Positions 16,094 to 24,808 of a stretch of DNA of 26,669 nucleotides are shown piece by piece. The position numbers and the translations under genes are program-made. Numbering within the stretch: position 1 is the first letter of the stretch; each line of letters starts with the position of its first letter. Where the stretch lies: positions 1-26,669 of IMG/VR virus record IMGVR_UViG_3300024529_000013; one strand, 5' to 3'. The notes under the pieces are model-generated. The model was given only the letters and a program-made list of their open reading frames with translations, was not told where the DNA came from and searched no databases. The DNA is from a virus.

Positions 16094-16110
16094 GTCATAT
16101 ATAATATAGG
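16094..16110 (-). promoter_or_regulatory. Putative A/T-rich late promoter before the scaffold and capsid genes
   Basis: On the minus strand: CCTATATTATATATGAC, about 30-45 nt upstream of the ATG at 16065. It shares TATATTATATATG with the motif at 10618-10636. It lies in the only large gap (154 nt, 16066-16219) between portal and scaffold genes. The rest of the gap is A/T-rich with a weak 4-bp hairpin and no other signal I recognise. Confidence 0.55.
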
Positions 16111-16219
16111 ATAAACATTTCAAATAAACTTAAATTATTTGATATTTATAATAAGTTCTTTCTAGTATTATAGCTAACGCTAAAAATTTTTTTCTAAATA
16201 AATTATATTAGTTTTGTGA

Positions 16220-18988
16220 TTATTTATTTTTCTTCTTTTTATTTTCTTCACTATTAGCTTTAACATCATACTTATTCTTATTCTCTCTAGCTATTTCCAA
16301 ATTTGTATTTGCTATAGATTGCTGTGTTCTAAGACGTTCTCTTTCAATATCCATTTTAGATTTTGCTTCTGATTGCTTCATGATGGTTTCATCTCTTTTC
16401 ATATTCATCTGCTCTCTATATCTTGCAGTTTCTTTCATATCATTCATAGCATCTTTAAAATCAGAAACTTGATTAAGGTTTATATCCGATTGTGCGCCAT
16501 ATCCAGCAGCTCTAATTTCAGCAATCATTAAATCTGTTTGTCTATTCTTTTCATTTTCTTGCTGTTCAAACTCAAGCTTCATTCTAGCTTCTTCTTGTTT
16601 TGATTTAATTTCTTCTTGCTGTTGCTGTTGTTGTTGCTGCATTTCTTGCTGTTTTATTTGTTGCATTCTAATTTCAGCATCTTTAAGTATATCTGAAACT
16701 TCTGCAATTGACTCAGCTTTAATTATATTTCCAAGATCGTAAATGCTAGCACCAGAAGTATTATTTGTTAAAGCCATTTGTTTTAATTGATCTAAAATAG
16801 CTCTATGATTTGTTTTAGTTGTAGTAAATATATTGAAGTCACGTAATAAAAGATCCGTTCCATTTATCACAAAGTTCACTTTTTCAGCTTCAGTTGTTAT
16901 ATAACTTAACCTAACACTTGGATTAGTACTATGATAAAATTGAGATAAATCGGTTCTCATTTTATGAACTCTAGGCATAAGTTGGTCTGAATGTTGTGTA
17001 AAGTACATTTCTGTTTGAGCATAGGATTGATTTAATGCTTGTACTACACCGGTAGCTGTTTCTTGACCCATAGGAGCCCCTAAACGTTGTTGATTTACAC
17101 CTATTGCCTCAAATGCTTGTTGTTTAAAATAGTTAGCTAATTGTATCCTTGACATTAATCTATTAGTCTGTTCTAAATTTAAAGTTTGATAATGATTAAA
17201 GTTTGTAGCATTTTCTGTATTTGTAATTGATGTATCTAATGGCAACATGCTAAAATCTTTCATAGCAGTATATGCCTTAGCATAATTATGTTTACCCCAA
17301 TCTTCACCCATTGAATGTCTTGGTAATGCATTTTGGTCAAACATAATAACCGTACCCAACTCATCAATAAGGATATCTGCAATTTGGTTATTAACCATAT
17401 TATATCCAATCTGATAAGCTTTCATTAAATCTACTAGTGATGTAGATCTTGTATTTCTATCTGAAAATACACGCCCCTCAATAGGAAGTTTACAACCATA
17501 TATTGTTTTATCACCTTTGAATTGAAATGGTATTCTTCCAGGTTTAGTTCTATTTATTCCTAAATATATTGGGTTTATGTTATCTCCCATATTAGATCTC
17601 CAATATGCCGGAAGATTCGGTCCTATTTTAACACCACCACATACTTCATTAATCCAAATCCAATCTATGTGTTCACCTTCAAGTAAGTTTTCTTTAGACT
17701 TTTGTTTAAATATTGTAGTGTCGTATACAGGAGTTTCAGTAATTTTATAATTCTCATCAATAATTTCTTGAATGATTTCTCCATCTTTTTTAATTCTGGT
17801 AAGATGTCCAAGTTTACGTTGAGTTTTCCAGTATGTTGTAGTAACACGCATTAATTCAGATTCACCCCAAATACCTACATCCTCACCTTCATTTAAAATC
17901 ATACTTATAATATCCCCACCTTTAGCCGGATCACTTGACCAATTACTTACATATCTTCTGTAATCTAAGCCAGGCATTTGTGTATTCCATTCATGTGAAC
18001 GTGAAGAATCATAATATGAACCATCATTTTGGTAACCATTGACTTGATATAATGCAGATCTTGCCGGATATATTTCTTGTAATGAATGTAATTGTTTTTC
18101 AGTCATTAAATACCCATATTTATCAACAACATCAGATACAGTCATTAAATCAATTTTACCAGCATAATTTGCATTAGATATATATCTAACATCTGGAGAC
18201 TTTTGATAGAATGTTAATACAGGATTCCAAAGTTCTAAATCATAATCATCTTCCAACATTTTAAAATGCCAAAATTCTCTATCAGCAATAAGCATATCAC
18301 GAAAAGCTCTTTCCTCAAGTTCTTGCATTTTAAATCTTTCCTCATCCACTTTTAATTGATGACTTGCCCATTCTTCAATTAAACTTCTATAGTCTTTGCT
18401 AAAAAAATCTTCAATTTCCGGTAAAGATTTTATATTTTCAGGATTCAGTTGTTGCTTTGCTTCTTCAGATGCTGGATCCATTCCCATGTCAATCATCTTT
18501 GCTTTCAACTTAGCATACGCATCTGAAAGTAAGTTTTCTTCAATCATGGCTCTTTTATCCTCAAGCATCTCATTATATGAGGTATCATCAACAGCTCTAA
18601 ATTGTACCTTTGAATATCTATTTGAGAATTCTCCGGAAAGAACATTTATAACATTTGGAATTATCGGATAAAACTTTAACTCTAATGCGGAACCATCTTC
18701 CTTTGTAAGGACATCCATTAGATCTTTATATTCATTGTCTTCTTCAACAATGTAATCTGTTTTGTCAATAATACCTTTAGCTAATTTATAATTTTTTAAA
18801 AGTTTTCTTGCATTATATCGCAAGAACTCAATACCTTGTAGTTCTAACCAATCTATATTCCAAGCAAACCAATCATCATTTTTCTTTTTGGCAGGTAAGA
18901 ATTGTATAGGTTGTGTTAAGCTAGATGAAGCGGCCTGACCTTCACCCTTTGCACCATTTTTTAATTGTAAAGCGTTAAATACTTTCAT
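16220..18988 (-). CDS. Portal protein
   Basis: A 922-aa protein directly after the terminase gene (TAATG overlap at 18988). The size and order fit the portal of crAss-like and similar phages: a dodecameric ring at one capsid vertex through which DNA passes. The N-terminal third has the helices and ASHQLKVDEERFKMQELEERAF region, the middle contains a long mixed domain (WKTQRKLGHLTRIKKDGEII, TKPGRIPFQFKGDKTIYGC), and the helical crown region includes QRLGAPMGQETATGVVQALNQ at about residues 640-660. The C-terminal 150 residues form a Gln/Glu/Lys coiled coil with an uninterrupted stretch of eight glutamines. No signal sequence. Confidence 0.9.
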   Translation of the reverse strand: MKVFNALQLKNGAKGEGQAASSSLTQPIQFLPAKKKNDDWFAWNIDWLELQGIEFLRYNARKLLKNYKLAKGIIDKTDYIVEEDNEYKDLMDVLTKEDGSALELKFYPIIPNVINVLSGEFSNRYSKVQFRAVDDTSYNEMLEDKRAMIEENLLSDAYAKLKAKMIDMGMDPASEEAKQQLNPENIKSLPEIEDFFSKDYRSLIEEWASHQLKVDEERFKMQELEERAFRDMLIADREFWHFKMLEDDYDLELWNPVLTFYQKSPDVRYISNANYAGKIDLMTVSDVVDKYGYLMTEKQLHSLQEIYPARSALYQVNGYQNDGSYYDSSRSHEWNTQMPGLDYRRYVSNWSSDPAKGGDIISMILNEGEDVGIWGESELMRVTTTYWKTQRKLGHLTRIKKDGEIIQEIIDENYKITETPVYDTTIFKQKSKENLLEGEHIDWIWINEVCGGVKIGPNLPAYWRSNMGDNINPIYLGINRTKPGRIPFQFKGDKTIYGCKLPIEGRVFSDRNTRSTSLVDLMKAYQIGYNMVNNQIADILIDELGTVIMFDQNALPRHSMGEDWGKHNYAKAYTAMKDFSMLPLDTSITNTENATNFNHYQTLNLEQTNRLMSRIQLANYFKQQAFEAIGVNQQRLGAPMGQETATGVVQALNQSYAQTEMYFTQHSDQLMPRVHKMRTDLSQFYHSTNPSVRLSYITTEAEKVNFVINGTDLLLRDFNIFTTTKTNHRAILDQLKQMALTNNTSGASIYDLGNIIKAESIAEVSDILKDAEIRMQQIKQQEMQQQQQQQQEEIKSKQEEARMKLEFEQQENEKNRQTDLMIAEIRAAGYGAQSDINLNQVSDFKDAMNDMKETARYREQMNMKRDETIMKQSEAKSKMDIERERLRTQQSIANTNLEIARENKNKYDVKANSEENKKKKNK

Positions 18989-21168
18989 TATCTAAAATTT
19001 TTAAATCCACTCCTTCTAACCTTGTCTTGTTTATTTAGTTTAGAACGACCTATGTTTTTAAATGGACTATACTTTAATTTATATAAATTTTTTGAGTTTT
19101 GCAAGAAAGAATCAGTTTCTTTAATTTTTAAATATCCCCTATTTGATTGCTGTACTTTAGCAAATGCAATTAGTGCCGCAAAAGATACCAATCTATCCAC
19201 GTTGACTCCAGGTTGATACGCAAGCATTTCTTTTAATAACATAGGATCTGGGATTCTTTCAATACCTAAAATTGAGCTAATAACATTTCCTTCGTCATCA
19301 AGTTCTTCATGTATCTCTTCACGTAAAAATTCAATAGCATATGAAATCAAATGGCTCTTAAAAAGATTTCCTGTATTTTTCCACCCATACTCTTGATATA
19401 CAGTTTTATTAGACCCTATATCTTTAAGAAATAAAATTTGTTGTTTTGGTACAAGGTATTTTTGTTTTTTCTTAGACATCATATATTGAATAAACAATGA
19501 TATGTTGTTTTCTACAACCGTCCAAGCATTATACCATTCTATGATTAATTCAAGTTGTTTATGTGTTTTGTTGATATCATCATATCTACCACACCATGCA
19601 GCAACCAACTTGTCTTGTTCAATTATTTGTTCTACACCTTCTGGAGTTTCTCGTGTTATTTCAATAGCATTTTTATAAACATAAATACTACACAAAGAAT
19701 CTGATGTTGTTGTCTTACCTTCTGATACGGGGTCAACAGAAGCATAGTAAGCACCCCACTCTGGATTTTTTACAGGTCTTTCCCAAACAACTAAAGAACC
19801 GCTTTTATCATGCATTTTCTTATCTACCGGAAATGTAGATATTGGAAGCTTAGATGTTCTTTTTGCTTCTATTCCTTTTTGCGTTCTTTCTAATTCTATA
19901 TGCTCATAAGAGTATTCTTTATCTTCAATTTTTTTAAGTTGTTTTTGAATGATTCCCGGTGGAAATATTGATTCTTTTCTATAAGCAAATCCTTCAGCTA
20001 TGTTAGTTGGTTTTTGTGATATACGTAATTGGTATTGTTCCGGATTTAATTTTAATCTCCAATCTTCACGTTCTTTTTTTATTGCGTTTAAAGCTTCAGT
20101 TACTTTAGAGTTACCGTAATCATCAATATAAGGTGGCATAGACCATTGTTCAGGTATAAATAGACCTGCTAGTCCAACTGTACCATCTGCGTCCATTAGA
20201 TCTGTTTCTACGGCATATATATCATTTGCTGTAGGATTAAGAATCATATCTTTCAGTGGTTCGCATTGATCAAGATCTCCAACAGATCCTGCTGCTATAA
20301 ACATACCTGTTGTCATCATACCTGAAGACATTGCAGGACGTAAGTATTCATATGTCTGCATCATCTTTGGTGCAATACCCGCTTCTTCATGGAAGAAGTA
20401 TGTAGTTGGCCCCCCTACACCAGTTGTTGCATTCTTTTCAAAAGAAGCACCTTGTATTTTAGATTTTAAACCTTTTTTAGTTTTTCTATTTCCTATTCTT
20501 ACTTCAATTTGCTGTTGCCATAGTAAAACTTTTTCGGGATTGCTAGGTCTGTACCATGCTGTATGTTCATTAAGAAAATCTTTATATTCATCTAAAAATT
20601 TCCAAGAACCTTTATCATTAATATAATCTTTAAGAGATGCACCAATTTTACAAACACTACCTTCTTCAAACCAGTAAGTATTTATAATTTTACCCATATG
20701 AAAATAAGAAGATGCTATCTGACGTTTCTTAAATATAGCCGCATGTTTGTTGCTAAGTTCTGCTAATAGTTCATATAATGCCATATGGTACTGAGCATCA
20801 CGTACTTTAGCAAAACCATAAGACTTTTCCTCTTTATCATAAATAGGAAGGAAATTTAACCACATGTAATAATCCCTAGTAAGATACCAAGTTTTATTTT
20901 TATTTTTAAATATTACACCTTTTCTGCATTTATTTTTTTGGTCATCCCAATAAGTAATAAAATCTTTTGATCTAAGGGGTGCGTTGCAATAATAATTTCT
21001 TTTATTAAATATTTCGGCTTGCTCATTAAATATTGAAGATGTCTCATCAAAATCATATTGGCCAGGTTCTTTAAATAATGATAATAAAAAATCCAACCAC
21101 TCTTGATCAGTTTCAAAAGTGGTTGTAGTCCATCGACCATTATCATATGTTGGTATAACTTTATTCAT
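18988..21168 (-). CDS. Terminase large subunit (TerL)
   Basis: A 726-aa two-domain DNA-packaging motor. ATPase domain: residues 148-160 (KRQIASSYFHMGKI) form a degenerate Walker-A-like segment; TTYFFHEEAG at about 255-264 is the Walker B motif with its catalytic Glu; AAGSVG near 292-297 fits the coupling motif. Nuclease domain (RNase H fold): D479 in YYASVDPVSEG, E553 in VVENN and D658 in GVNVDRLVSF are the expected acidic residues. It cuts and translocates phage DNA into the prohead through the adjacent portal. The ATG at 21168 overlaps the co-chaperonin stop by 8 nt, and its own stop overlaps the portal start. No small subunit is clearly recognised nearby. Confidence 0.93.
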   Translation of the reverse strand: MNKVIPTYDNGRWTTTTFETDQEWLDFLLSLFKEPGQYDFDETSSIFNEQAEIFNKRNYYCNAPLRSKDFITYWDDQKNKCRKGVIFKNKNKTWYLTRDYYMWLNFLPIYDKEEKSYGFAKVRDAQYHMALYELLAELSNKHAAIFKKRQIASSYFHMGKIINTYWFEEGSVCKIGASLKDYINDKGSWKFLDEYKDFLNEHTAWYRPSNPEKVLLWQQQIEVRIGNRKTKKGLKSKIQGASFEKNATTGVGGPTTYFFHEEAGIAPKMMQTYEYLRPAMSSGMMTTGMFIAAGSVGDLDQCEPLKDMILNPTANDIYAVETDLMDADGTVGLAGLFIPEQWSMPPYIDDYGNSKVTEALNAIKKEREDWRLKLNPEQYQLRISQKPTNIAEGFAYRKESIFPPGIIQKQLKKIEDKEYSYEHIELERTQKGIEAKRTSKLPISTFPVDKKMHDKSGSLVVWERPVKNPEWGAYYASVDPVSEGKTTTSDSLCSIYVYKNAIEITRETPEGVEQIIEQDKLVAAWCGRYDDINKTHKQLELIIEWYNAWTVVENNISLFIQYMMSKKKQKYLVPKQQILFLKDIGSNKTVYQEYGWKNTGNLFKSHLISYAIEFLREEIHEELDDEGNVISSILGIERIPDPMLLKEMLAYQPGVNVDRLVSFAALIAFAKVQQSNRGYLKIKETDSFLQNSKNLYKLKYSPFKNIGRSKLNKQDKVRRSGFKNFR

Positions 21169-21427
21169 TTATAATTTTAGCAAATATCATATCTATGTTA
21201 ACTAATATACAGTTATCACCATCATGTTTCATGTTAATACCTGTTGCGTGTTCATGATATTTAACCGTATCTCCAACTTTTAAAGTATCAACATCTTCAC
21301 CTACAGCAATAACTTCTGCTATAAATTCTTTTTCAACTTCTGTCTTTATTATCTTTGTTCCTGGATAATATTGAGACGGTTGGGCATCTTTTATCAGAAC
21401 TTTTTTCCCCAGTGGTACTATCTTCAT
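21161..21427 (-). CDS. GroES-like co-chaperonin
   Basis: An 88-aa Cpn10 family protein. It shows the family pattern: KIVPLGKKVLIKD at the start, a mobile-loop-like YYPGTKIIKTE at residues 20-30, EVIAVGEDVD at 38-47, VGDTVKYHEHATG at 51-63, and the end CILVNIDMIFAKI. The usual GroES length is about 95 aa. Phages such as T4 (gp31) and some marine phages encode co-chaperonins that replace or adjust host GroES to fold the capsid protein with host GroEL. No phage GroEL is present in this window. It lies in the operon directly before TerL, with an 8-nt overlap. The leader contains the AAACCAATA element. Confidence 0.9.
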   Translation of the reverse strand: MKIVPLGKKVLIKDAQPSQYYPGTKIIKTEVEKEFIAEVIAVGEDVDTLKVGDTVKYHEHATGINMKHDGDNCILVNIDMIFAKIINE

Positions 21428-21512
21428 TTTTATCTTGTTTTATTGGTTTCTCTTTTTTCCATTTTGGTTCATCCCAATAAAGGAATGTAAGTTTATTTTT
21501 TTTATTGGTCAT
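21333..21512 (-). CDS. 59-aa Lys-rich ORF overlapping the co-chaperonin gene
   Basis: The ATG at 21512 gives MTNKKNKLTFLYWDEPKWKK and runs to a TGA at 21333, overlapping the last 11 nt of the 171-aa gene and the first 95 nt of the co-chaperonin gene in another frame. The first half (about 30 residues, aromatic WDEPKW then Lys-rich) fills the 74-nt space before the co-chaperonin and looks protein-like; the second half (DSTTGEKSSD onwards) is likely constrained by the overlapping gene. It may be a short real protein that couples translation of the two genes. No function can be proposed. Confidence 0.5.
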   Translation of the reverse strand: MTNKKNKLTFLYWDEPKWKKEKPIKQDKNEDSTTGEKSSDKRCPTVSILSRNKDNKDRS

Positions 21513-22017
21513 ATGCTAACCCTCCACCGCCTCTTACAGATGTTGTTTGTTCATCTTTAAGATCTTTATAGGCACCTTTAAATGATTGTCTAATTGCATC
21601 AAAATCTTTTGCTACAGCTCTAATTTGGCTAATATTCCCATCTCTACCATCTGTGATTTGTGTGTTAGCCATATATGTGGCCATATTATCTAAAGCTTTT
21701 TTTATTCCCATATATGCCCTAGATGTTGGTGTTTCATACATTTTAGCGCACATATCTAAAGCATATCTAATTTTAGGATCTTCAGGAGACTCTTCTAAAC
21801 CTACTTCTTCTATAATCATATCTTCTTTTTCATGTTCAGGTAAATTAAAGAATGGGTTTAAATCAGGATCCGGACATGTCATATAAAATAAATAAGTATA
21901 TATTGGCATATGCGTATCTGGATATTCATCCATTATTTCTTTTAAAAAATTTAAAGTGTAACAATGTTCAGTCACAATAACACTATTATTCTGTACATCA
22001 AATAATTTCACTATCAT
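21502..22017 (-). CDS. Conserved-looking protein before the terminase cassette, unknown function
   Basis: A 171-aa soluble acidic protein. The N-terminal half contains an unusual proline/aspartate-rich stretch (YMTCPDPDLNPFFNLPEHEK), followed by helices (IRYALDMCAKMYETPTSRAY, IKKALDNMATYM) and a polar C-terminus ending SVRGGGGLAYDQ. No motif is recognised. Its ATG overlaps the nuclease stop by 4 nt (ATGA). Its position directly before the co-chaperonin, terminase and portal genes suggests a packaging or assembly role, and a small-terminase role is conceivable given its helical make-up, but there is no motif evidence. Confidence 0.65.
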   Translation of the reverse strand: MIVKLFDVQNNSVIVTEHCYTLNFLKEIMDEYPDTHMPIYTYLFYMTCPDPDLNPFFNLPEHEKEDMIIEEVGLEESPEDPKIRYALDMCAKMYETPTSRAYMGIKKALDNMATYMANTQITDGRDGNISQIRAVAKDFDAIRQSFKGAYKDLKDEQTTSVRGGGGLAYDQ

Positions 22018-22838
22018 ACAAGAGTATTTTTATTTTGTTTTAACCAATTAATAATGCTTATAACTTCATTTTTTAAGTAAGGCATGTCATACATTACAAT
22101 ATCGTCTATAACAGGCTCACCGTCAATGTGTTGATTAATAGGATAGCCATTTTTATCTTTGGCTAGTTCTACAAACTTTACATGTTGGATTGTTAATTTA
22201 CCTATTTTAAGTTTAGGATTATGCTTCTTTATAATATAAGCATAAATACTTAACTGTAAATTATAATGGTTTAAATTGCAATCATCCAGGTGTGCTATAG
22301 GAGCGTACATTTTAGACGTAATTCCTTCCCAATTAGTGTAGGCTTTGGTTTTAATTTCTTTATTTGTTTTGTAATCATTGATGTTTATACATCCATCAAC
22401 AACTTCTACAACATCAGCTTGACCGCAAATACCAACAGATTTTAAATAAACCAAATGTTCTGGATATACGCCATCAGTTAACTTTTGATCAGGTGCTAAT
22501 TTTACACCACTTTCATTTACAATAGGTTTAACAATAGGTACTTCAATTCCATTACGTTCAATGGTTTTAAAATCAAGCATATCTTTCTCTCTTTGATTAT
22601 GGTAATAATTACCAAGATTAATTGCCCTATTAGATTCATTATCCCAAACCTGTAATATCTCTTTCGGTGTCATACCATACCATTTAGATTTTTTGTTTTT
22701 GGATGACTTTACAGCTTGTTCTTTTGCATTAAATTTTGGTTTAAACATTGCAATTAGTGAGGTAACACTTACCCAGTCTATTTTATCATTATCAACACTT
22801 TCGTATATATGCCCGTCTTCTTTAAATTGTAATGCCAT
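22014..22838 (-). CDS. PD-(D/E)XK family nuclease (RecB/Cas4-like)
   Basis: A 274-aa predicted nuclease. Key elements in order: a His in LGNYYHNQRE (H80), the acidic residue in GQADVVEV (D142), DYK at 155-157 in INDYKTNK (the core D-x-K), and a downstream Q in LQLSIYAYIIKK (Q195). This matches the metal-dependent endonuclease fold shared by RecB and Cas4 exonucleases. Phages use such nucleases in replication, recombination or DNA processing; crAss-like phages are known to carry them. It lies in the operon before the terminase cassette, overlapping the 171-aa gene by 4 nt. The substrate (ends, nicks, flaps) cannot be inferred. Confidence 0.85.
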   Translation of the reverse strand: MALQFKEDGHIYESVDNDKIDWVSVTSLIAMFKPKFNAKEQAVKSSKNKKSKWYGMTPKEILQVWDNESNRAINLGNYYHNQREKDMLDFKTIERNGIEVPIVKPIVNESGVKLAPDQKLTDGVYPEHLVYLKSVGICGQADVVEVVDGCININDYKTNKEIKTKAYTNWEGITSKMYAPIAHLDDCNLNHYNLQLSIYAYIIKKHNPKLKIGKLTIQHVKFVELAKDKNGYPINQHIDGEPVIDDIVMYDMPYLKNEVISIINWLKQNKNTLV

Positions 22839-22848
22839 AATTTTATTT

Positions 22849-23148
22849 TTATATAAATAAATCTTCCTCTTCTTTTTCAGTTAAAACAGCTTCCCATTTA
22901 TTTAAAGGACATGAGCTTGATAAAGATCTTATTTTAAAAGACATGCTACAACCACATTCACCACAACAAGGCTTTGTGCCAGGAACCGTGCATTTACTTC
23001 CTTCTATATCAAGTGAATCACATTTAATGCAATGCTGTTCCCATCTTTGTTTAGCAATAACTTCAACATGCTCCTTTTTAAAAAGTTTATTTTTTATACC
23101 CTCTAAAATTTCTTTTCTGTTGTTGTATATATTTTTTATTGCTTTCAT
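22849..23148 (-). CDS. Cys-rich putative zinc-binding protein
   Basis: A 99-aa protein with a basic N-terminal helix (KNIYNNRKEILEGIKNKLFK), then HCIKCDSLD (CxxC, residues 40-43), then KPCCGECGCSMSFKIRSLSS with five cysteines in about 20 residues, and CPLNKW. The grouping suggests one or two zinc ribbons. The C-terminus is acidic (LTEKEEEDLF). It sits 10 nt after the IHF-like gene and 10 nt before the nuclease gene. It may bind nucleic acid or act as a structural zinc protein; the fold is not identified. Confidence 0.75.
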   Translation of the reverse strand: MKAIKNIYNNRKEILEGIKNKLFKKEHVEVIAKQRWEQHCIKCDSLDIEGSKCTVPGTKPCCGECGCSMSFKIRSLSSSCPLNKWEAVLTEKEEEDLFI

Positions 23149-23157
23149 TTTCTTATC

Positions 23158-23523
23158 TTACATGTTTTTATTTTTTTCTTTAAATTCTTTTTTTAATGCG
23201 ATTGATTCTTCTAGCTTTTTTAAAACTTCTTCAAATTTTTTGATTTTATTTTTTGTATTGATTGTCTTATCATAACCATTATATGTATGATTATGCAAGT
23301 TACCCAAATAACTTTTATTTTTAATTATTGCTTTTTCAAGTCTCGCTTTTCTTATTGAGAGCGTGCCCAAATTATCAATATAAATATTTAAATCATCAAT
23401 GTTAGATAAAGAGTTTCTTATTTTAGAATAATAGAAAGAAATTAAATCATCTACTACTGATTGATTAACTCCCACTTCATCAGCAATGTTATCTTTAAAA
23501 ACTTTATAATTTTTTGGAATCAT
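23158..23523 (-). CDS. IHF/HU-like DNA-binding protein
   Basis: A 121-aa protein. Residues 1-60 (EVGVNQSVVDDLISFYYSKI, then LSNIDDLNIYIDNLGTLSIR) match the HU/IHF pattern of two helices followed by the beta sheet with the typical NLGT turn; the second half is a charged coiled coil (KKFEEVLKKLEESIALKKEF). IHF/HU proteins bend DNA as dimers. crAss-like phages encode related IHF subunits near their packaging genes, so this is plausible in phage DNA packaging or replication. The usual IHF arm is not obvious and the coiled-coil tail is unusual. It overlaps the 118-aa gene by 4 nt (ATGA). Confidence 0.75.
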   Translation of the reverse strand: MIPKNYKVFKDNIADEVGVNQSVVDDLISFYYSKIRNSLSNIDDLNIYIDNLGTLSIRKARLEKAIIKNKSYLGNLHNHTYNGYDKTINTKNKIKKFEEVLKKLEESIALKKEFKEKNKNM

Positions 23524-23876
23524 TCACCTAAAATTTTAAAATCTAATAAAACCAACCCTTTTGCTTCAACTCCCATATCTTTTGATAACATTATATTCTT
23601 TTTAATTTTTCCATTTTTAAAAATTAAATCTTTCTTAAATGCTTTATTTACCGCATTGCGCGCGGATTGAGCACTTTTAAATATATTTTTATCAACGGCA
23701 ATTTTACAAAAATCAGTTAATTCATGTTCTCCTAAAGAAGCTAATAATACTAAACAATTTAAATCCGCATTACTAACCTGAACATCTTTAAAAAAACAAT
23801 AAGTTAGTATTTGATATTTTAAAGTCTGATCCAAAGTAGTTCTGACTTTCTTTGATATTTTAGTTACTTCAGCCAT
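23520..23876 (-). CDS. Small alpha-helical protein, possible winged-helix/DNA-binding, unknown
   Basis: A 118-aa protein. Residues 20-50 (LKYQILTYCFFKDVQVSNAD followed by LNCLVLLASLGEHEL) and 65-85 (FKSAQSARNAVNKAFKKDLI) are helical, and a beta-like stretch follows (IFKNGKIKKNIMLS). The spacing resembles a winged helix and the protein lies next to an IHF-like gene, but no DNA-binding motif is proven. A small terminase subunit is a possibility given its place before TerL. It starts 2 nt before the endolysin stop at 23879. Confidence 0.6.
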   Translation of the reverse strand: MAEVTKISKKVRTTLDQTLKYQILTYCFFKDVQVSNADLNCLVLLASLGEHELTDFCKIAVDKNIFKSAQSARNAVNKAFKKDLIFKNGKIKKNIMLSKDMGVEAKGLVLLDFKILGE

Positions 23877-23878
23877 AG

Positions 23879-24808
23879 TTATAATTTTAAAATTACTTCA
23901 ACAAGACGTTCATCAGGATAACAATCTGATTTATCACGTCTTACATTTGTATGTGTTAGCAATCCTTTTACTTTTCCATAATAAGCATCTTCTTGAAATT
24001 CAAATGCACGTTTAGGACCAAGCTTTTTAATCCATTGCTGTAATCCCAATCTCATATCAATTTTATCTCTTTCAGCAATATATCTCAATAATTTTTCTAC
24101 TTGATCTATTTGTTTATCTGAATACTTATGCCAATATTTATATTTCTTAAATGGATCATTTAATTTTATTACTTGATCTTCATGTACTGATGATTCAAAA
24201 TAAGTGTAATAATTACCCATATCTTCTTCAAGATATCCAGCTGAACAAAGTTCTATACCAACAGATTGACTATTCATAGAACCAGATCCTGTTTTACCTA
24301 AATGCCAACCATAACCATTTTCAGGAAAAGCTTGTACTACAACCCCATCATGCTTAGATGAATTATCATTATGAGATTGACCCCCTATAACAAATTCCGT
24401 GGCAATTCTACCCCGGGTATCTTTGTTCCAAGAATCAATCACCCTGTATGGATCTTCCCAACCTGCTGTATGATGTAGAAAACAATATTCGTTTTTACCC
24501 TTCTTTGCAAGGTATTCGCTTTTATCTAAATAATATTTATGGATAAGCTGATTATATTGCGTTCTAAAATGCTGAGACATTGTATCAGTATCCTCATCAA
24601 TAGCTTCATGATTAGATTTAGTCAATGACAACATCTGCCATGTCTGAGTTCCAACAATACCATCAACTTTTAATTGCTTCTCTAATTGAAACCGCATAAC
24701 AGCTTTTTCAGTTTGTGGACCAAAATTACCATCAGGTATAACGTTAAGGATTTTTTGTAATCGTACAACCTCTGTACCCTTATCACCCTTTTTCAATAAC
24801 CTATTCAT
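23879..24808 (-). CDS. Endolysin: peptidoglycan-binding domain plus N-acetylmuramoyl-L-alanine amidase
   Basis: A 309-aa lysis enzyme. I chose the ATG at 24808; a longer reading would use TTG two codons upstream. Residues 2-60 are a PG_binding_1 domain (LLKKGDKGTEVVRLQKILNV, with FGPQTEKAVMRFQ and VDGIVGTQTWQML). Residues 105-300 are an Amidase_2 domain: HHTAGWEDP (H112/H113), GYGWHLGKTG (H169), GIELCSAG (E186), and HTNVRRDKSDC (H286, C296); a Cys as last zinc ligand also occurs in T7 lysozyme. It cuts the amide bond between muramic acid and L-alanine to lyse the host. No signal peptide, so a holin is expected, though none is recognised here. Confidence 0.93.
   Translation of the reverse strand: MNRLLKKGDKGTEVVRLQKILNVIPDGNFGPQTEKAVMRFQLEKQLKVDGIVGTQTWQMLSLTKSNHEAIDEDTDTMSQHFRTQYNQLIHKYYLDKSEYLAKKGKNEYCFLHHTAGWEDPYRVIDSWNKDTRGRIATEFVIGGQSHNDNSSKHDGVVVQAFPENGYGWHLGKTGSGSMNSQSVGIELCSAGYLEEDMGNYYTYFESSVHEDQVIKLNDPFKKYKYWHKYSDKQIDQVEKLLRYIAERDKIDMRLGLQQWIKKLGPKRAFEFQEDAYYGKVKGLLTHTNVRRDKSDCYPDERLVEVILKL

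Noticed and set aside
22943-23275. 110-aa hydrophobic plus-strand frame that could pass for a membrane protein
   Set aside because: It is antisense to two coupled genes; hydrophobicity comes from the complement of Lys-rich codons.
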